Below are positions 37,621 through 46,006 of a stretch of 56,793 nt of DNA, in pieces. The translations under genes were made by a program, and so were the position numbers. Source of the DNA: CAYMWF01 sp964394085 [NCBI: uncultured Gemmatimonadota bacterium] (lineage in GTDB: Bacteria > GCA-2686955 > CAYMWF01); the NCBI GenBank assembly GCA_964394085.1, contig CAYMWF010000015.1, positions 26,286 to 83,078 of the forward strand, given 5' to 3'. Every line of letters starts with the position of its first letter. Within the stretch, counting starts at the first letter, position 1. The notes beneath the pieces were generated by a model that was not told the origin of the DNA, ran no database searches, and saw only the letters and a list, made by a program, of their open reading frames with translations.

Positions 37621-38457
37621 TCGGGGATAACTCGATATGCAATGTTTCTTCACTTTAAGCTATTTGCGCTGCAGGTGTTTTTTCAGGGGAGTTATCCAAG
37701 GAGTCGTCTCTTTCCCCGGTGTCGCAGCTTGTTCGATGAGTGCTCCATGGACCTTGGGATTCACAATATTGGAGCTGTGTCGTCTATCATGATGTATGGT
37801 GGTGTGTTGCACATACTTCACCCTCCGGCTTGCCCTCCGCTGCATCTGTCTTCAGTCCATGCAGCTGATTTGACCAGACTCCTCATCAGTTCATTCTGAT
37901 TCTCCCTGATCCTTCCGACCGCGGTCCGCTTTTTATATTCCCGCTCCCGGGCATAACTGCTTCTTGCCGGCGGGGTAAAGACTCTCGGTTCAAAAGACCG
38001 CTTGATTCGCGAAGCCTTACCGACGGCACCCTCTTTCATGCCCTTGCATCTGATTCCGTAATGCACGGCGTGACATCTGTATTTCAGGGTATCTCTGTCC
38101 TTCTCGAACCCGCCGAAACTCATATTTCGTATTTCACGGGTTTCCGGACAATAGGAGGATACGGTTCCACGATAGGGGCGAGACATCCTTAGCGGAGGAT
38201 CAGAAGCGCTGATGTTTGAGCTGCGGGGGGGATGGATGCTGCGAACAGGTGCGAGCAGCGGGAGGAGGAAGCAGCGAGGTTCAGCGCTTCCCGGAGCGAG
38301 GGTCAGCAGCGTGCTCCGCAGGGCGGGAAGACGCTCCCTCACCGCCTGGAACGTACCGGTATCCATGGGGTCAATTTCCCGACTCGAACAGCTGTCGATG
38401 CCGTATGTTCAAGAAACTTGGTCGCCATCGGGGGTAAATCGATTTGCAATGCTTCTA
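37621..38457. repeat. Imperfect 30-bp direct repeats around the transposase remnant
   Basis: 37621-37650 and 38428-38457 match at about 25 of 30 positions (shared core TCGAT-TGCAATG). They flank the transposase remnant about 800 bases apart. They may be remains of duplicated target or of a repeated element. The rest of 37596-38686 shows no gene I can support. Confidence 0.45.
37818..38190 (-). pseudogene. Remnant of an IS1182-type DDE transposase
   Basis: The minus-strand translation has the C-terminal half of an IS1182/DDE_Tnp_1-type transposase: 'RPYRGTVSSYCPETREIRNM', 'FEKDRDTLKYRCHAVHYGIR', 'FTPPARSSYAREREYKKRTA' and then 'GRIRENQNELMRSLVKSA'. In intact proteins a stretch of several dozen residues ('ERVNSRLD...') separates the RTAV and GRIRENQ parts; here it is missing, so there is an internal in-frame deletion. 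The N-terminal part is absent or unrecognisable. The element is dead. It lies between the SUMF1-like gene and the PEPCK-like gene. Confidence 0.75.
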
Positions 38458-38686
38458 TATCCTCCTGACATATAGTCTGTTCTGCGCATCGCAAATAGAT
38501 CACTTTCCCGTGGCCAACCGGTTCGCCACGTGAAGAGTTATTCTGTAAACCTGGAAGTTTCGATCAACCTGTTTTCGATGTTTCTACATCTGTATGATAA
38601 TCAAATCGATTTCAGGCATTGCGAATGACGCTTTCTCCCGTTACAGGCCGGCTGCATGAGTCGCGGCGGACGGCTTCCGAAAAAGA

Positions 38687-38714
38687 TTGCGTTGCCCTTG
38701 CAGGCTGCTATAGA
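38687..38714 (+). promoter_or_regulatory. Candidate promoter of the PEPCK-like/glgB pair
   Basis: TTGCGT (38687-38692), a 16-base spacer and TATAGA (38709-38714), about 95 bases before the start at 38810. Confidence 0.5.
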
Positions 38715-38809
38715 ATCCCCGCTTGTTCCGCGAAAAGAGGGCCGTTAGAAAAGAGATGCCGTCTCGCGGGGTATTAATCGATCCTGCTTTCTCCACGGAG
38801 TATGAGTAA

Positions 38810-40714
38810 ATGAGTGGAATCAGCTACGATACAGAAGCATACAGACGCTTTTACGAAAATTTGCTGCCCCTTCTCAAGGGGCCGAATATCAAAACCATGA
38901 AGCTCAGGGAGCTGAAAAAATACGCTGAATCAACGGCATGGCGAACCAGGTTCAACTCTCTGGGATGGCGCTCCATGGTCTCCAGCAGGATCGGCCCCCG
39001 CACGGTCTACCTGGGAAGCGATTCGGTAGTCCAGCCCAGCCCGACTGACATTCAGAAAGATCTGATTGAAAAGGCCCCCGCTGAGCTGCACAACGTGCTG
39101 CACTTTTTACGGACGCTGCCTTTTATTCATCTTCGAAGACAGATGGGGTGGAATGGTGAATACAACCCGGTCTGCAATCTCTACGTCTCGGTGGCCGACC
39201 CGAAGAATTACCGGCTCGCTTATATGTGGGGGAACACCCAGTTCAAGCCGACCAAGCGGCCCGGTCCCGAATTTACGATGATTCATATCCCGGAGGAGCA
39301 TAACATCCGGCAGCAGGTGCTCACCATCCCGGAGCACAACCTCAACATCGCCCTCGGAACCGACTACATGGGAGAGGATAAGAAAGGTTTCCTCCGACAG
39401 GCCATGTGGACGGCCGATGGCAGGGGTATGCTGGGGCTTCACGCGGGAACAAAGACGGTAACGGTGCGCGATCACGAAACAGGGCGGCTGAAAAACTATG
39501 GAGTATACCTGTTCGGCCTTTCTGCGACGGGTAAATCGACCTGGTCGTGTCACCAGTTAGGTCTCAACCTCGAGAAAAAGGAAATGACGCGCGTCAACCA
39601 GGACGACATCGTATTCATGAAGCGGGACGGCGGCGCCCTGGGGACGGAAGGCGGCTTTTTCGTAAAGACCGATGTCGACAAGACGCTCCAGGAGTCGATG
39701 TACAACGCGCTCATACACAAATCAGCCCTTTATGAAAACGTCATGATAGATGCCAACGGGGAACCCGATTTTCTTGATGAGTCTCTCTGCGGGAACGGTC
39801 GGGCTGTTATTCAGAAACGCCACCTCAGGATCAAGCACCGCAACAGGATGATCCGCATCGAAGCAAAAGGTGTCAACCTGCCGGCGGCGGAAGAACTGGA
39901 CGGCGTTATTTTCGCATTCATCACTCGCCGCAACACCATCATGCCCTTCGCCCAGAGGCTGACGCCCGAACAGGCCGTGCTCGCCTACCTCTGGGGAGAA
40001 TCATCCCACTCCTTCGCATCCCAACCTGCAAAAGCGGGTGAATCGGTGCGCACTGTCGGAACCGATCCCTTCATAATCGGGTCGCGGGCCGCGAAGGTGA
40101 ATACCTTCTTCGAAATCATTTCGGAACTCTGCGAACGGTTCCCGGACAAAATTTCGTTCTACCAGTACAACACCGGGGGCATCGGAGAAATCCTGGAAGA
40201 ACGGGTGGAAGACGGCAGAAAAAAGAAGAACATGATCCGAAAGGCGAAACGGGTGCCAATCGATCTCATGGCCGCCCTTCAGCGAGGTGACCTGTACGGC
40301 ACTAACCGTTACGAAAAGGGACGGTTCGGCACCCGCGAAATCGTCCGGTGCGAAGGCGGAAGCCTGGCCGAGTACGACCCGGCCCGTTATTACTCCAAGG
40401 AGGAGATCGACACTTACCTCGAGGATATCGTAGCCGGACGGGAGAAATTCACCGGCGAGATCGTTGATGAAGGGCTTACACCGGAAGTGCTCCGATTCGC
40501 TGAACAATCCTACGGAATCGTGAAAGACAGATCCCGCGTGTTTATAGCCGAATCAAAAAAACCTGGTGCGGATGAAACCGCCGAGGACGCACATGCCGGA
40601 ACAGCGGAATCTGTAATCGAGCCGGAATTCGGTAGGGGAGCCGAAGATTTTCCCGGTGTTCCGGTAAGCCTGCGAAGAAGACCAGGTAGGTCCTTTGCAC
40701 GGCGCAAGGTGTAA
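38810..40714 (+). CDS. Divergent ATP-type phosphoenolpyruvate carboxykinase-like protein
   Basis: A 634-residue protein related to ATP-dependent PEP carboxykinase. The P-loop 'VYLFGLSATGKSTWSCHQLG' near residue 233, 'VNQDDIVFM' in place of the GDDEH metal motif, 'GFFVKTD' in place of the substrate-lysine segment, and 'FITRRNTIMPFAQRLTPEQA' where true enzymes have 'LTCDAFGVLPPVSKL' can be seen. The fold therefore seems kept but two active-site motifs are altered. The C-terminal 50 residues are low-complexity and basic. The ATG at 38810 follows CACGGAG. It precedes glgB by 36 bases, which suggests gluconeogenesis feeding glycogen, if it still has PEPCK activity. Confidence 0.7.
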   Translation: MSGISYDTEAYRRFYENLLPLLKGPNIKTMKLRELKKYAESTAWRTRFNSLGWRSMVSSRIGPRTVYLGSDSVVQPSPTDIQKDLIEKAPAELHNVLHFLRTLPFIHLRRQMGWNGEYNPVCNLYVSVADPKNYRLAYMWGNTQFKPTKRPGPEFTMIHIPEEHNIRQQVLTIPEHNLNIALGTDYMGEDKKGFLRQAMWTADGRGMLGLHAGTKTVTVRDHETGRLKNYGVYLFGLSATGKSTWSCHQLGLNLEKKEMTRVNQDDIVFMKRDGGALGTEGGFFVKTDVDKTLQESMYNALIHKSALYENVMIDANGEPDFLDESLCGNGRAVIQKRHLRIKHRNRMIRIEAKGVNLPAAEELDGVIFAFITRRNTIMPFAQRLTPEQAVLAYLWGESSHSFASQPAKAGESVRTVGTDPFIIGSRAAKVNTFFEIISELCERFPDKISFYQYNTGGIGEILEERVEDGRKKKNMIRKAKRVPIDLMAALQRGDLYGTNRYEKGRFGTREIVRCEGGSLAEYDPARYYSKEEIDTYLEDIVAGREKFTGEIVDEGLTPEVLRFAEQSYGIVKDRSRVFIAESKKPGADETAEDAHAGTAESVIEPEFGRGAEDFPGVPVSLRRRPGRSFARRKV

Positions 40715-40750
40715 TCCTGCCGGGGTGCTGGTTTTGTACGGGGAGGTAAA

Positions 40751-43018
40751 ATGCCGAAAACCACGGGTAAAAAAATGAGCCGTGCTTATACTCCTTCAAT
40801 AAGTAAAAACGATATCGAACTGCTTGTTAGTGCCCGCCATTGGGATCCGTTCTCGGTGCTCGGCATGCACGAGGTGAAGGTGAACGGCCGCAAGCGCATC
40901 GCCATAAGGGTTCTTGCGCCCGGATCCAACAGTGTCACCATTCTCGAACAGGTGCCCGAAAAGAGTGACGGAACCGCAAGCGATACTATCAGGCATCAGA
41001 TGAAACCGGTACATCCCGATGGTTTATACGAGAAGCTGCTTCCCATCGGACGGTCCTTTATCAATTACCTCCTGGAAATCGACGATACGAGCGGCAACAA
41101 GCGCGTTGTCAAGGATGTATACACCTTCCTCCCGGTTCTGACCGATTACGAGCTTCACCTGTTCGGCGAAGGCCGTTTCAATAAGCTGTCGGAAAAATTC
41201 GGCGCATACATTGAGCACTGCGGCGAAAAAGGTGTACTCTATGCCGTCTGGGCGCCCAATGCGGTCAGTGTGAGCGTGATAGGTGAAATGAACTGGTGGG
41301 ACGCGAGGGTCCACCAGATGCGAAACCGGGGCACCACCGGTGTCTGGGAGCTTTTCATCCCGGATGTCCCCCCGGGGACTCCTTATAAATTCCGCATCGT
41401 CAGTAATATCAACGGCAGTGAACTCTACAAAGCCGACCCTTTTGCCCGCTTTTCCCAGGTGCGGCCCCGAACCGCTTCCGTCACATTCGATACGGCCGCA
41501 TATCAATGGCAGGACGAAGAATGGATGGCGCGCCGTGAATCGGCCAATTCATTCTCCGCACCTATATCGATTTACGAGGTGCATCTCGGTTCATGGATGC
41601 GGTCCCACCACGATGAACATGGCTGGATGTCCTACAAAGAGCTGGCTGAAAAGCTTACCGCCCACGTGAAGGATATGGGATTCACCCACGTAGAGCTTCT
41701 CCCGATCATGGAACACCCCTTCGACGGCTCCTGGGGCTACCAGGTGACAGGCTTTCACAGCCCGACCAGCAGGTTCGGAACGCCCCACGATTTTCAGTAT
41801 CTCGTCGACAAGCTCCATCAGAACGGCATCGGAGTGATACTGGACTGGGTGCCGGCCCACTTCCCGAACGATTTTCACGGGCTCGGGCTTTTCGACGGCA
41901 CACATCTGTACGAACATGCAGACCCGCGGCTGGGAGTGCACAGGGACTGGGACACCCTGATTTTCAACTTCGGACGTCGCGAGGTATCCAATTTCCTGAT
42001 TTCAAACGCGCTCTACTGGCTGAAATTCTTCCACCTCGACGGGCTTCGGGTCGATGCGGTCGCTTCGATGCTTTATCTCGATTATTCCCGGAAGGAAGGA
42101 GAATGGCTGCCGAACAAGTACGGCGGTCGAGAGAACCTGGACGCAATCGACTTTATTAAACGTTTCAATGAAATCGCGTACGGCTCCTTTCCCGGTACCA
42201 TGACAATCGCCGAAGAGTCAACCGCCTGGCCGGGAGTTTCGCACCCGGTCTATACCGGCGGCCTGGGTTTCGGCATGAAGTGGAACATGGGCTGGATGCA
42301 CGACATGCTGGAATATATGTCCAAAGACCCGATTCATCGAAAATTCCACCATAATAACCTGACCTTTTCGCTGCTTTACGCATTCAACGAAAACTTTATC
42401 CTCCCACTGTCTCACGACGAGGTGGTGCACGGCAAAGGTTCCCTCCTGGGTAAAATGCCCGGGGACGAATGGCAGCGTTTCGCCAATCTCCGCCTGCTGT
42501 ATGCTTATATGTTCGGACACCCGGGTAAAATGCTGATGTTCATGGGCGGTGAAATCGGCCAGTATTCCGAATGGGACCACGATTCGAACCTCGACTGGCA
42601 TCTGCTCGCATACAAGCCGCATTCGAGCCTGATGAGGTTTCTACGTGACCTGAACCTGGTTTACCGCTCCGAACCTTCAATGTATGAAGTGGATAACAGC
42701 TTCGAGGGATTTCGCTGGATAGATTTCAGGGATTCTGATTCAGGAATAGTGGCATTCGTGAGGTTTGCGCGGAATTCAGCGGACCATACCGTCTTCATTT
42801 TCAACTTTACGCCGCTGGTCAGACGGAATTATCGAATCGGAATGCCCTCGGGCCGGCTTTACAAGGTTCTTGTCAACAGCGACAAAGATGTCTATTTCGG
42901 AAGCGGGGCGGGATCCGTGGAGCCGATCATGACCGATCCGATACCGTGGCACGGTTTCGATCACTCGGTCATGCCGGATATACCGCCTCTCGGCGCTCTC
43001 ATTCTGAAACCTGAATAA
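40751..43018 (+). CDS. glgB: 1,4-alpha-glucan branching enzyme
   Basis: A 755-residue GH13 branching enzyme that introduces alpha-1,6 branches into glycogen. The N-terminal CBM48-type domains ('WDPFSVLGMHEV', 'YAVWAPNAVSVSVIGEMNWW') precede the barrel. Catalytic residues lie in 'DGLRVDAVASMLYLDYSRKE' (nucleophile Asp), 'TIAEESTAWPGVS' (acid/base Glu) and 'LPLSHDEVVHGKGSLLGKMP' (HDE). Length matches GlgB. It is 36 bases behind the PEPCK-like gene and 21 bases from the convergent nrdD. Confidence 0.95.
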   Translation: MPKTTGKKMSRAYTPSISKNDIELLVSARHWDPFSVLGMHEVKVNGRKRIAIRVLAPGSNSVTILEQVPEKSDGTASDTIRHQMKPVHPDGLYEKLLPIGRSFINYLLEIDDTSGNKRVVKDVYTFLPVLTDYELHLFGEGRFNKLSEKFGAYIEHCGEKGVLYAVWAPNAVSVSVIGEMNWWDARVHQMRNRGTTGVWELFIPDVPPGTPYKFRIVSNINGSELYKADPFARFSQVRPRTASVTFDTAAYQWQDEEWMARRESANSFSAPISIYEVHLGSWMRSHHDEHGWMSYKELAEKLTAHVKDMGFTHVELLPIMEHPFDGSWGYQVTGFHSPTSRFGTPHDFQYLVDKLHQNGIGVILDWVPAHFPNDFHGLGLFDGTHLYEHADPRLGVHRDWDTLIFNFGRREVSNFLISNALYWLKFFHLDGLRVDAVASMLYLDYSRKEGEWLPNKYGGRENLDAIDFIKRFNEIAYGSFPGTMTIAEESTAWPGVSHPVYTGGLGFGMKWNMGWMHDMLEYMSKDPIHRKFHHNNLTFSLLYAFNENFILPLSHDEVVHGKGSLLGKMPGDEWQRFANLRLLYAYMFGHPGKMLMFMGGEIGQYSEWDHDSNLDWHLLAYKPHSSLMRFLRDLNLVYRSEPSMYEVDNSFEGFRWIDFRDSDSGIVAFVRFARNSADHTVFIFNFTPLVRRNYRIGMPSGRLYKVLVNSDKDVYFGSGAGSVEPIMTDPIPWHGFDHSVMPDIPPLGALILKPE

Positions 43019-43039
43019 ATCGAACTGCGGGGGCGGGGC

Positions 43040-45673
43040 TCAGCTCATCTCAGCGACAGCGGATTCCGTGCTGCTGTCCAGCTCCGCGAAAATCTTCTCT
43101 TTTCCATCCGCCCAGGCATCGATACCGCCTTCTGAGCCTATCCAGAACATTATGGGAAGAGGCAGTGAGCCGTCATCAGCCCTCTCGATGCTTTTCCTGA
43201 TGTGGGGATAATACCGGTTGAAAATTCGCCTCTCCCCTGCCTCGCGCAAATTGAAGTTCTCAAATTCCAGTCCGAGTTCGGACAACCTGGTTTTTACTTC
43301 TTCGCACTTGCTGCACGAGGGAACGCTGAACAGTTTCAAAGTGACATCCTGATGCCGCTCATCCTTTGAAATCTCACTGACTTCGCCGGGCTTGGGGCCT
43401 TTGCCGCCGGAGTCGCCGTTATCGGGGGAGCCGTTGTTGAACCGGGGAAACTCCGACAGCCCTCCGCGGCCCGGCATCTTGCCGCCGGGATCGAAAGCTG
43501 ATAATCCGGGCTCATCAAACCCGGGTGTGCCGTTGCCGCCCGATGCCGAAACTTGTTCCACGGCAAAAGTCGTCCGGTGTCGGTACTCTTCTCTCTTACC
43601 CTTGTTCCAGTTGCGGACCGGTCTGTAATATCCCACGATCCGGGCGTAAACTTCGGTTTCTCCGCCGCAGCGGGGGCAGTTCTCGTGTTCGCCCCTCAGG
43701 TAACCATGCTCCGTACATACCGAGAAGGTAGGCGAGATGGTGAGATACGGAATTCGGTAACCCGCCATTATGCGCTGGACGAGTTTCTTGCATGATTCGG
43801 TTTCGTCCATGCGCTCACCCAGAAACGCATGGAAGACCGTACCGCCCGTGTACTTGATTTGAAGCTCTTCCTGCAGATCCAGCGCTTCAAAAATGTCGCT
43901 GGTGTAATCGACAGGGAGCTGTGTGGAGTTGGTATAGTAAGGGTCTGCATCACCTGAGATTTTTATTCCGGGATACCGCTTCTTATCGATCTTGGCGAGA
44001 CGGAAGGATGTCGACTCGGCCGGGGTGGCTTCGAGGTTATAGAGGTTGCCGGTTTCAGACTGGAACCTGACCAGCTGCTCCCTCATGAAATCGAGCACTT
44101 CGACGGCGAATTCGCGACCATCATCATGGGAGAGGTCTTTGCCCAGGAAGTTCTGACTGCACTCGTTCATCCCAACGATGCCTATGGTGGAAAAATGACT
44201 GTCCCAGGTTTTCAGGTACCTTTTCGAATACGGGAACAAACCCTCGTTCATCAACCGGGTGGCCACCTCCCTCTTTATCTCAAGAGATTTTTTCGCCAGT
44301 TCCATGATTCTCGTCAGACGGATGAAAAATTCACCCCTGCTTCTTGAAAGGTAACCGATTCGAGGAAGGTTGATAGTGACGACCCCTATCGACCCCGTCA
44401 GCTCGGCGGCGCCGAAAAGACCGCCGCCTTTCTTGCGAAGCTCCCGCTTATCGAGCTGCAGGCGGCAGCACATGGAGCGGACATCGCCGGGTTTCAGATC
44501 CGAGTTTACGAAATTCTGAAAATATGGAGTACCGTATTTCGCTGTCATCTTGAACAGCAGCTTTGCATTGTCCGAATCCCAATCGAAGTCGGGAGTGATA
44601 TTATAGGTCGGAATCGGATAAGGAAATCCACGCCCGTCCGCGTCACCTTCCATCATCACCTCCAGGAAGGCGCGGTTGATCATGTTCATTTCTTCCTGGT
44701 AGTCTTTATACTTCTGATCAATCGGCTTCCCGCCGATGATGGCGTGTTCGTCCCGGAGGTCTTCGGGAACGACCCAATCGAGGGTAATGTTCGTGAACGG
44801 CGCCTGGGAACCCCACCTGGAAGGTGTGTTCACTCCGAAAATGAAACTTTGAACAGCCTGTTTCACTTCATGGTATGTGAGAGAATCCTTGCGCACGAAG
44901 GGAGCCAGGTAAGTGTCGAAACTCGAGAACGCCTGTGCGCCGGCCCACTCGTTCTGCAGCACTCCGAGGAAATTCACCATCTGGTTTACAAGGGTATTAA
45001 GATGCCTTGCGGGTTCGGAGCTGATCTTGTTCGGTACGCCTCCCAGACCTTCTTCGATAAGCTGCCGCAGACTCCAGCCGGCGCAATACCCGGAGAACAT
45101 TGACAGGTCATGAAGGTGAAAGGAGCCTGTTCTGTGGGCCGTTGCTATCTCGCGGGAATAGATATGGTTCAGCCAGTAATTAGCCGTAACGGTGCCCGAG
45201 TTATGCAGAATCAAACCACCCAGGGAATAGTTCACGTTGCTGTTTTCACGAACCCGCCAGTCCGACTGCTTCAGGTAGCCGTCCATCGTGTTTTTGATAT
45301 CGAGGAGGAGGCTCCTGGTCTCCCTAAGCCTTGAATGCTGTTCTCTGTAAAGTATATAGGATCTGGCGGTGCTCACAAAATCCTTGTCTATGAGCACATT
45401 CTCTACAAGGTCCTGGATCTCTTCGACGGCGGGGATACTTCGTTCATGATGGGCGCGGAGGATACGCCGGCAGACTTCATTTGAACACTCGACGGCATGG
45501 GAGCGATCGCCGGTGCCGGTCGACTCCATGGCTTTCTGGATAGCCTGGGTGATGCGCTCCTGGTCAAAGGGCACGATCTTCCCGTTGCGCTTCCGGATAT
45601 AAAAGTTGTTTTCGGTTAAGTAAAGGAACTTGGATCCATCATCGATGTACTGCTCCAGCCGTGCAGGATTCAC
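43040..45673 (-). CDS. nrdD: Anaerobic (class III) ribonucleoside-triphosphate reductase with C-terminal glutaredoxin-like domain
   Basis: An 877-residue oxygen-sensitive glycyl-radical ribonucleotide reductase. The ATP-cone ('IRKRNGKIVPFDQERITQAI') is at residues 25-110; the catalytic barrel follows, with 'NMINRAFLEVMMEGDADGRG' and 'RSMCCRLQLDKRELRKKGGG'. Zinc-site cysteines are in 'CTEHGYLRGEHENCPRCGGE' and the radical glycine in 'RIVGYYRPVRNWNKGKREEY' near residue 700. After a Gly/Pro-rich linker of about 75 residues comes a glutaredoxin-like domain ('LKLFSVPSCSKCEEVKTRLS') with a CxxC. The activase NrdG is not adjacent. The spacer 45674-46006 upstream is AT-rich and probably holds the promoter, but I could not fix its elements. 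Confidence 0.93.
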   Translation of the reverse strand: MNPARLEQYIDDGSKFLYLTENNFYIRKRNGKIVPFDQERITQAIQKAMESTGTGDRSHAVECSNEVCRRILRAHHERSIPAVEEIQDLVENVLIDKDFVSTARSYILYREQHSRLRETRSLLLDIKNTMDGYLKQSDWRVRENSNVNYSLGGLILHNSGTVTANYWLNHIYSREIATAHRTGSFHLHDLSMFSGYCAGWSLRQLIEEGLGGVPNKISSEPARHLNTLVNQMVNFLGVLQNEWAGAQAFSSFDTYLAPFVRKDSLTYHEVKQAVQSFIFGVNTPSRWGSQAPFTNITLDWVVPEDLRDEHAIIGGKPIDQKYKDYQEEMNMINRAFLEVMMEGDADGRGFPYPIPTYNITPDFDWDSDNAKLLFKMTAKYGTPYFQNFVNSDLKPGDVRSMCCRLQLDKRELRKKGGGLFGAAELTGSIGVVTINLPRIGYLSRSRGEFFIRLTRIMELAKKSLEIKREVATRLMNEGLFPYSKRYLKTWDSHFSTIGIVGMNECSQNFLGKDLSHDDGREFAVEVLDFMREQLVRFQSETGNLYNLEATPAESTSFRLAKIDKKRYPGIKISGDADPYYTNSTQLPVDYTSDIFEALDLQEELQIKYTGGTVFHAFLGERMDETESCKKLVQRIMAGYRIPYLTISPTFSVCTEHGYLRGEHENCPRCGGETEVYARIVGYYRPVRNWNKGKREEYRHRTTFAVEQVSASGGNGTPGFDEPGLSAFDPGGKMPGRGGLSEFPRFNNGSPDNGDSGGKGPKPGEVSEISKDERHQDVTLKLFSVPSCSKCEEVKTRLSELGLEFENFNLREAGERRIFNRYYPHIRKSIERADDGSLPLPIMFWIGSEGGIDAWADGKEKIFAELDSSTESAVAEMS

Positions 45674-46006
45674 CTTCTCCCCCTGTTATTTACATCCGGA
45701 AAACCAGATTGATTACTTAATATTCAAACACCCGGTCAGGTGCCTGGTTACTCACCCGTTTCCTTTAAACATACAAGATTTTGTATGCGCCTTAATCTAA
45801 CTCCACAACATATAGTCGTCAAGATGGAAAATCAAAAAATCTGCGGTTGATCGAATTTAAGCTGTAAGCTTATCCCGCAGCGCACCTTAGAATCCAGCCT
45901 GTATTTCAATTATATATTCGTAGTATATTATTGGCAGCTGTAAACTATATTTGACACACTTTTGGAATCCCTTAGCAGGGAAGAGGTTCCGGCAGGTTTA
46001 CCTCAC

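Noticed and set aside
45780-45960. AT-rich half-palindromes resembling NrdR boxes upstream of nrdD
   Set aside because: Two weak matches (near 45805 and 45942) are too far apart for the usual paired boxes and match the consensus poorly.
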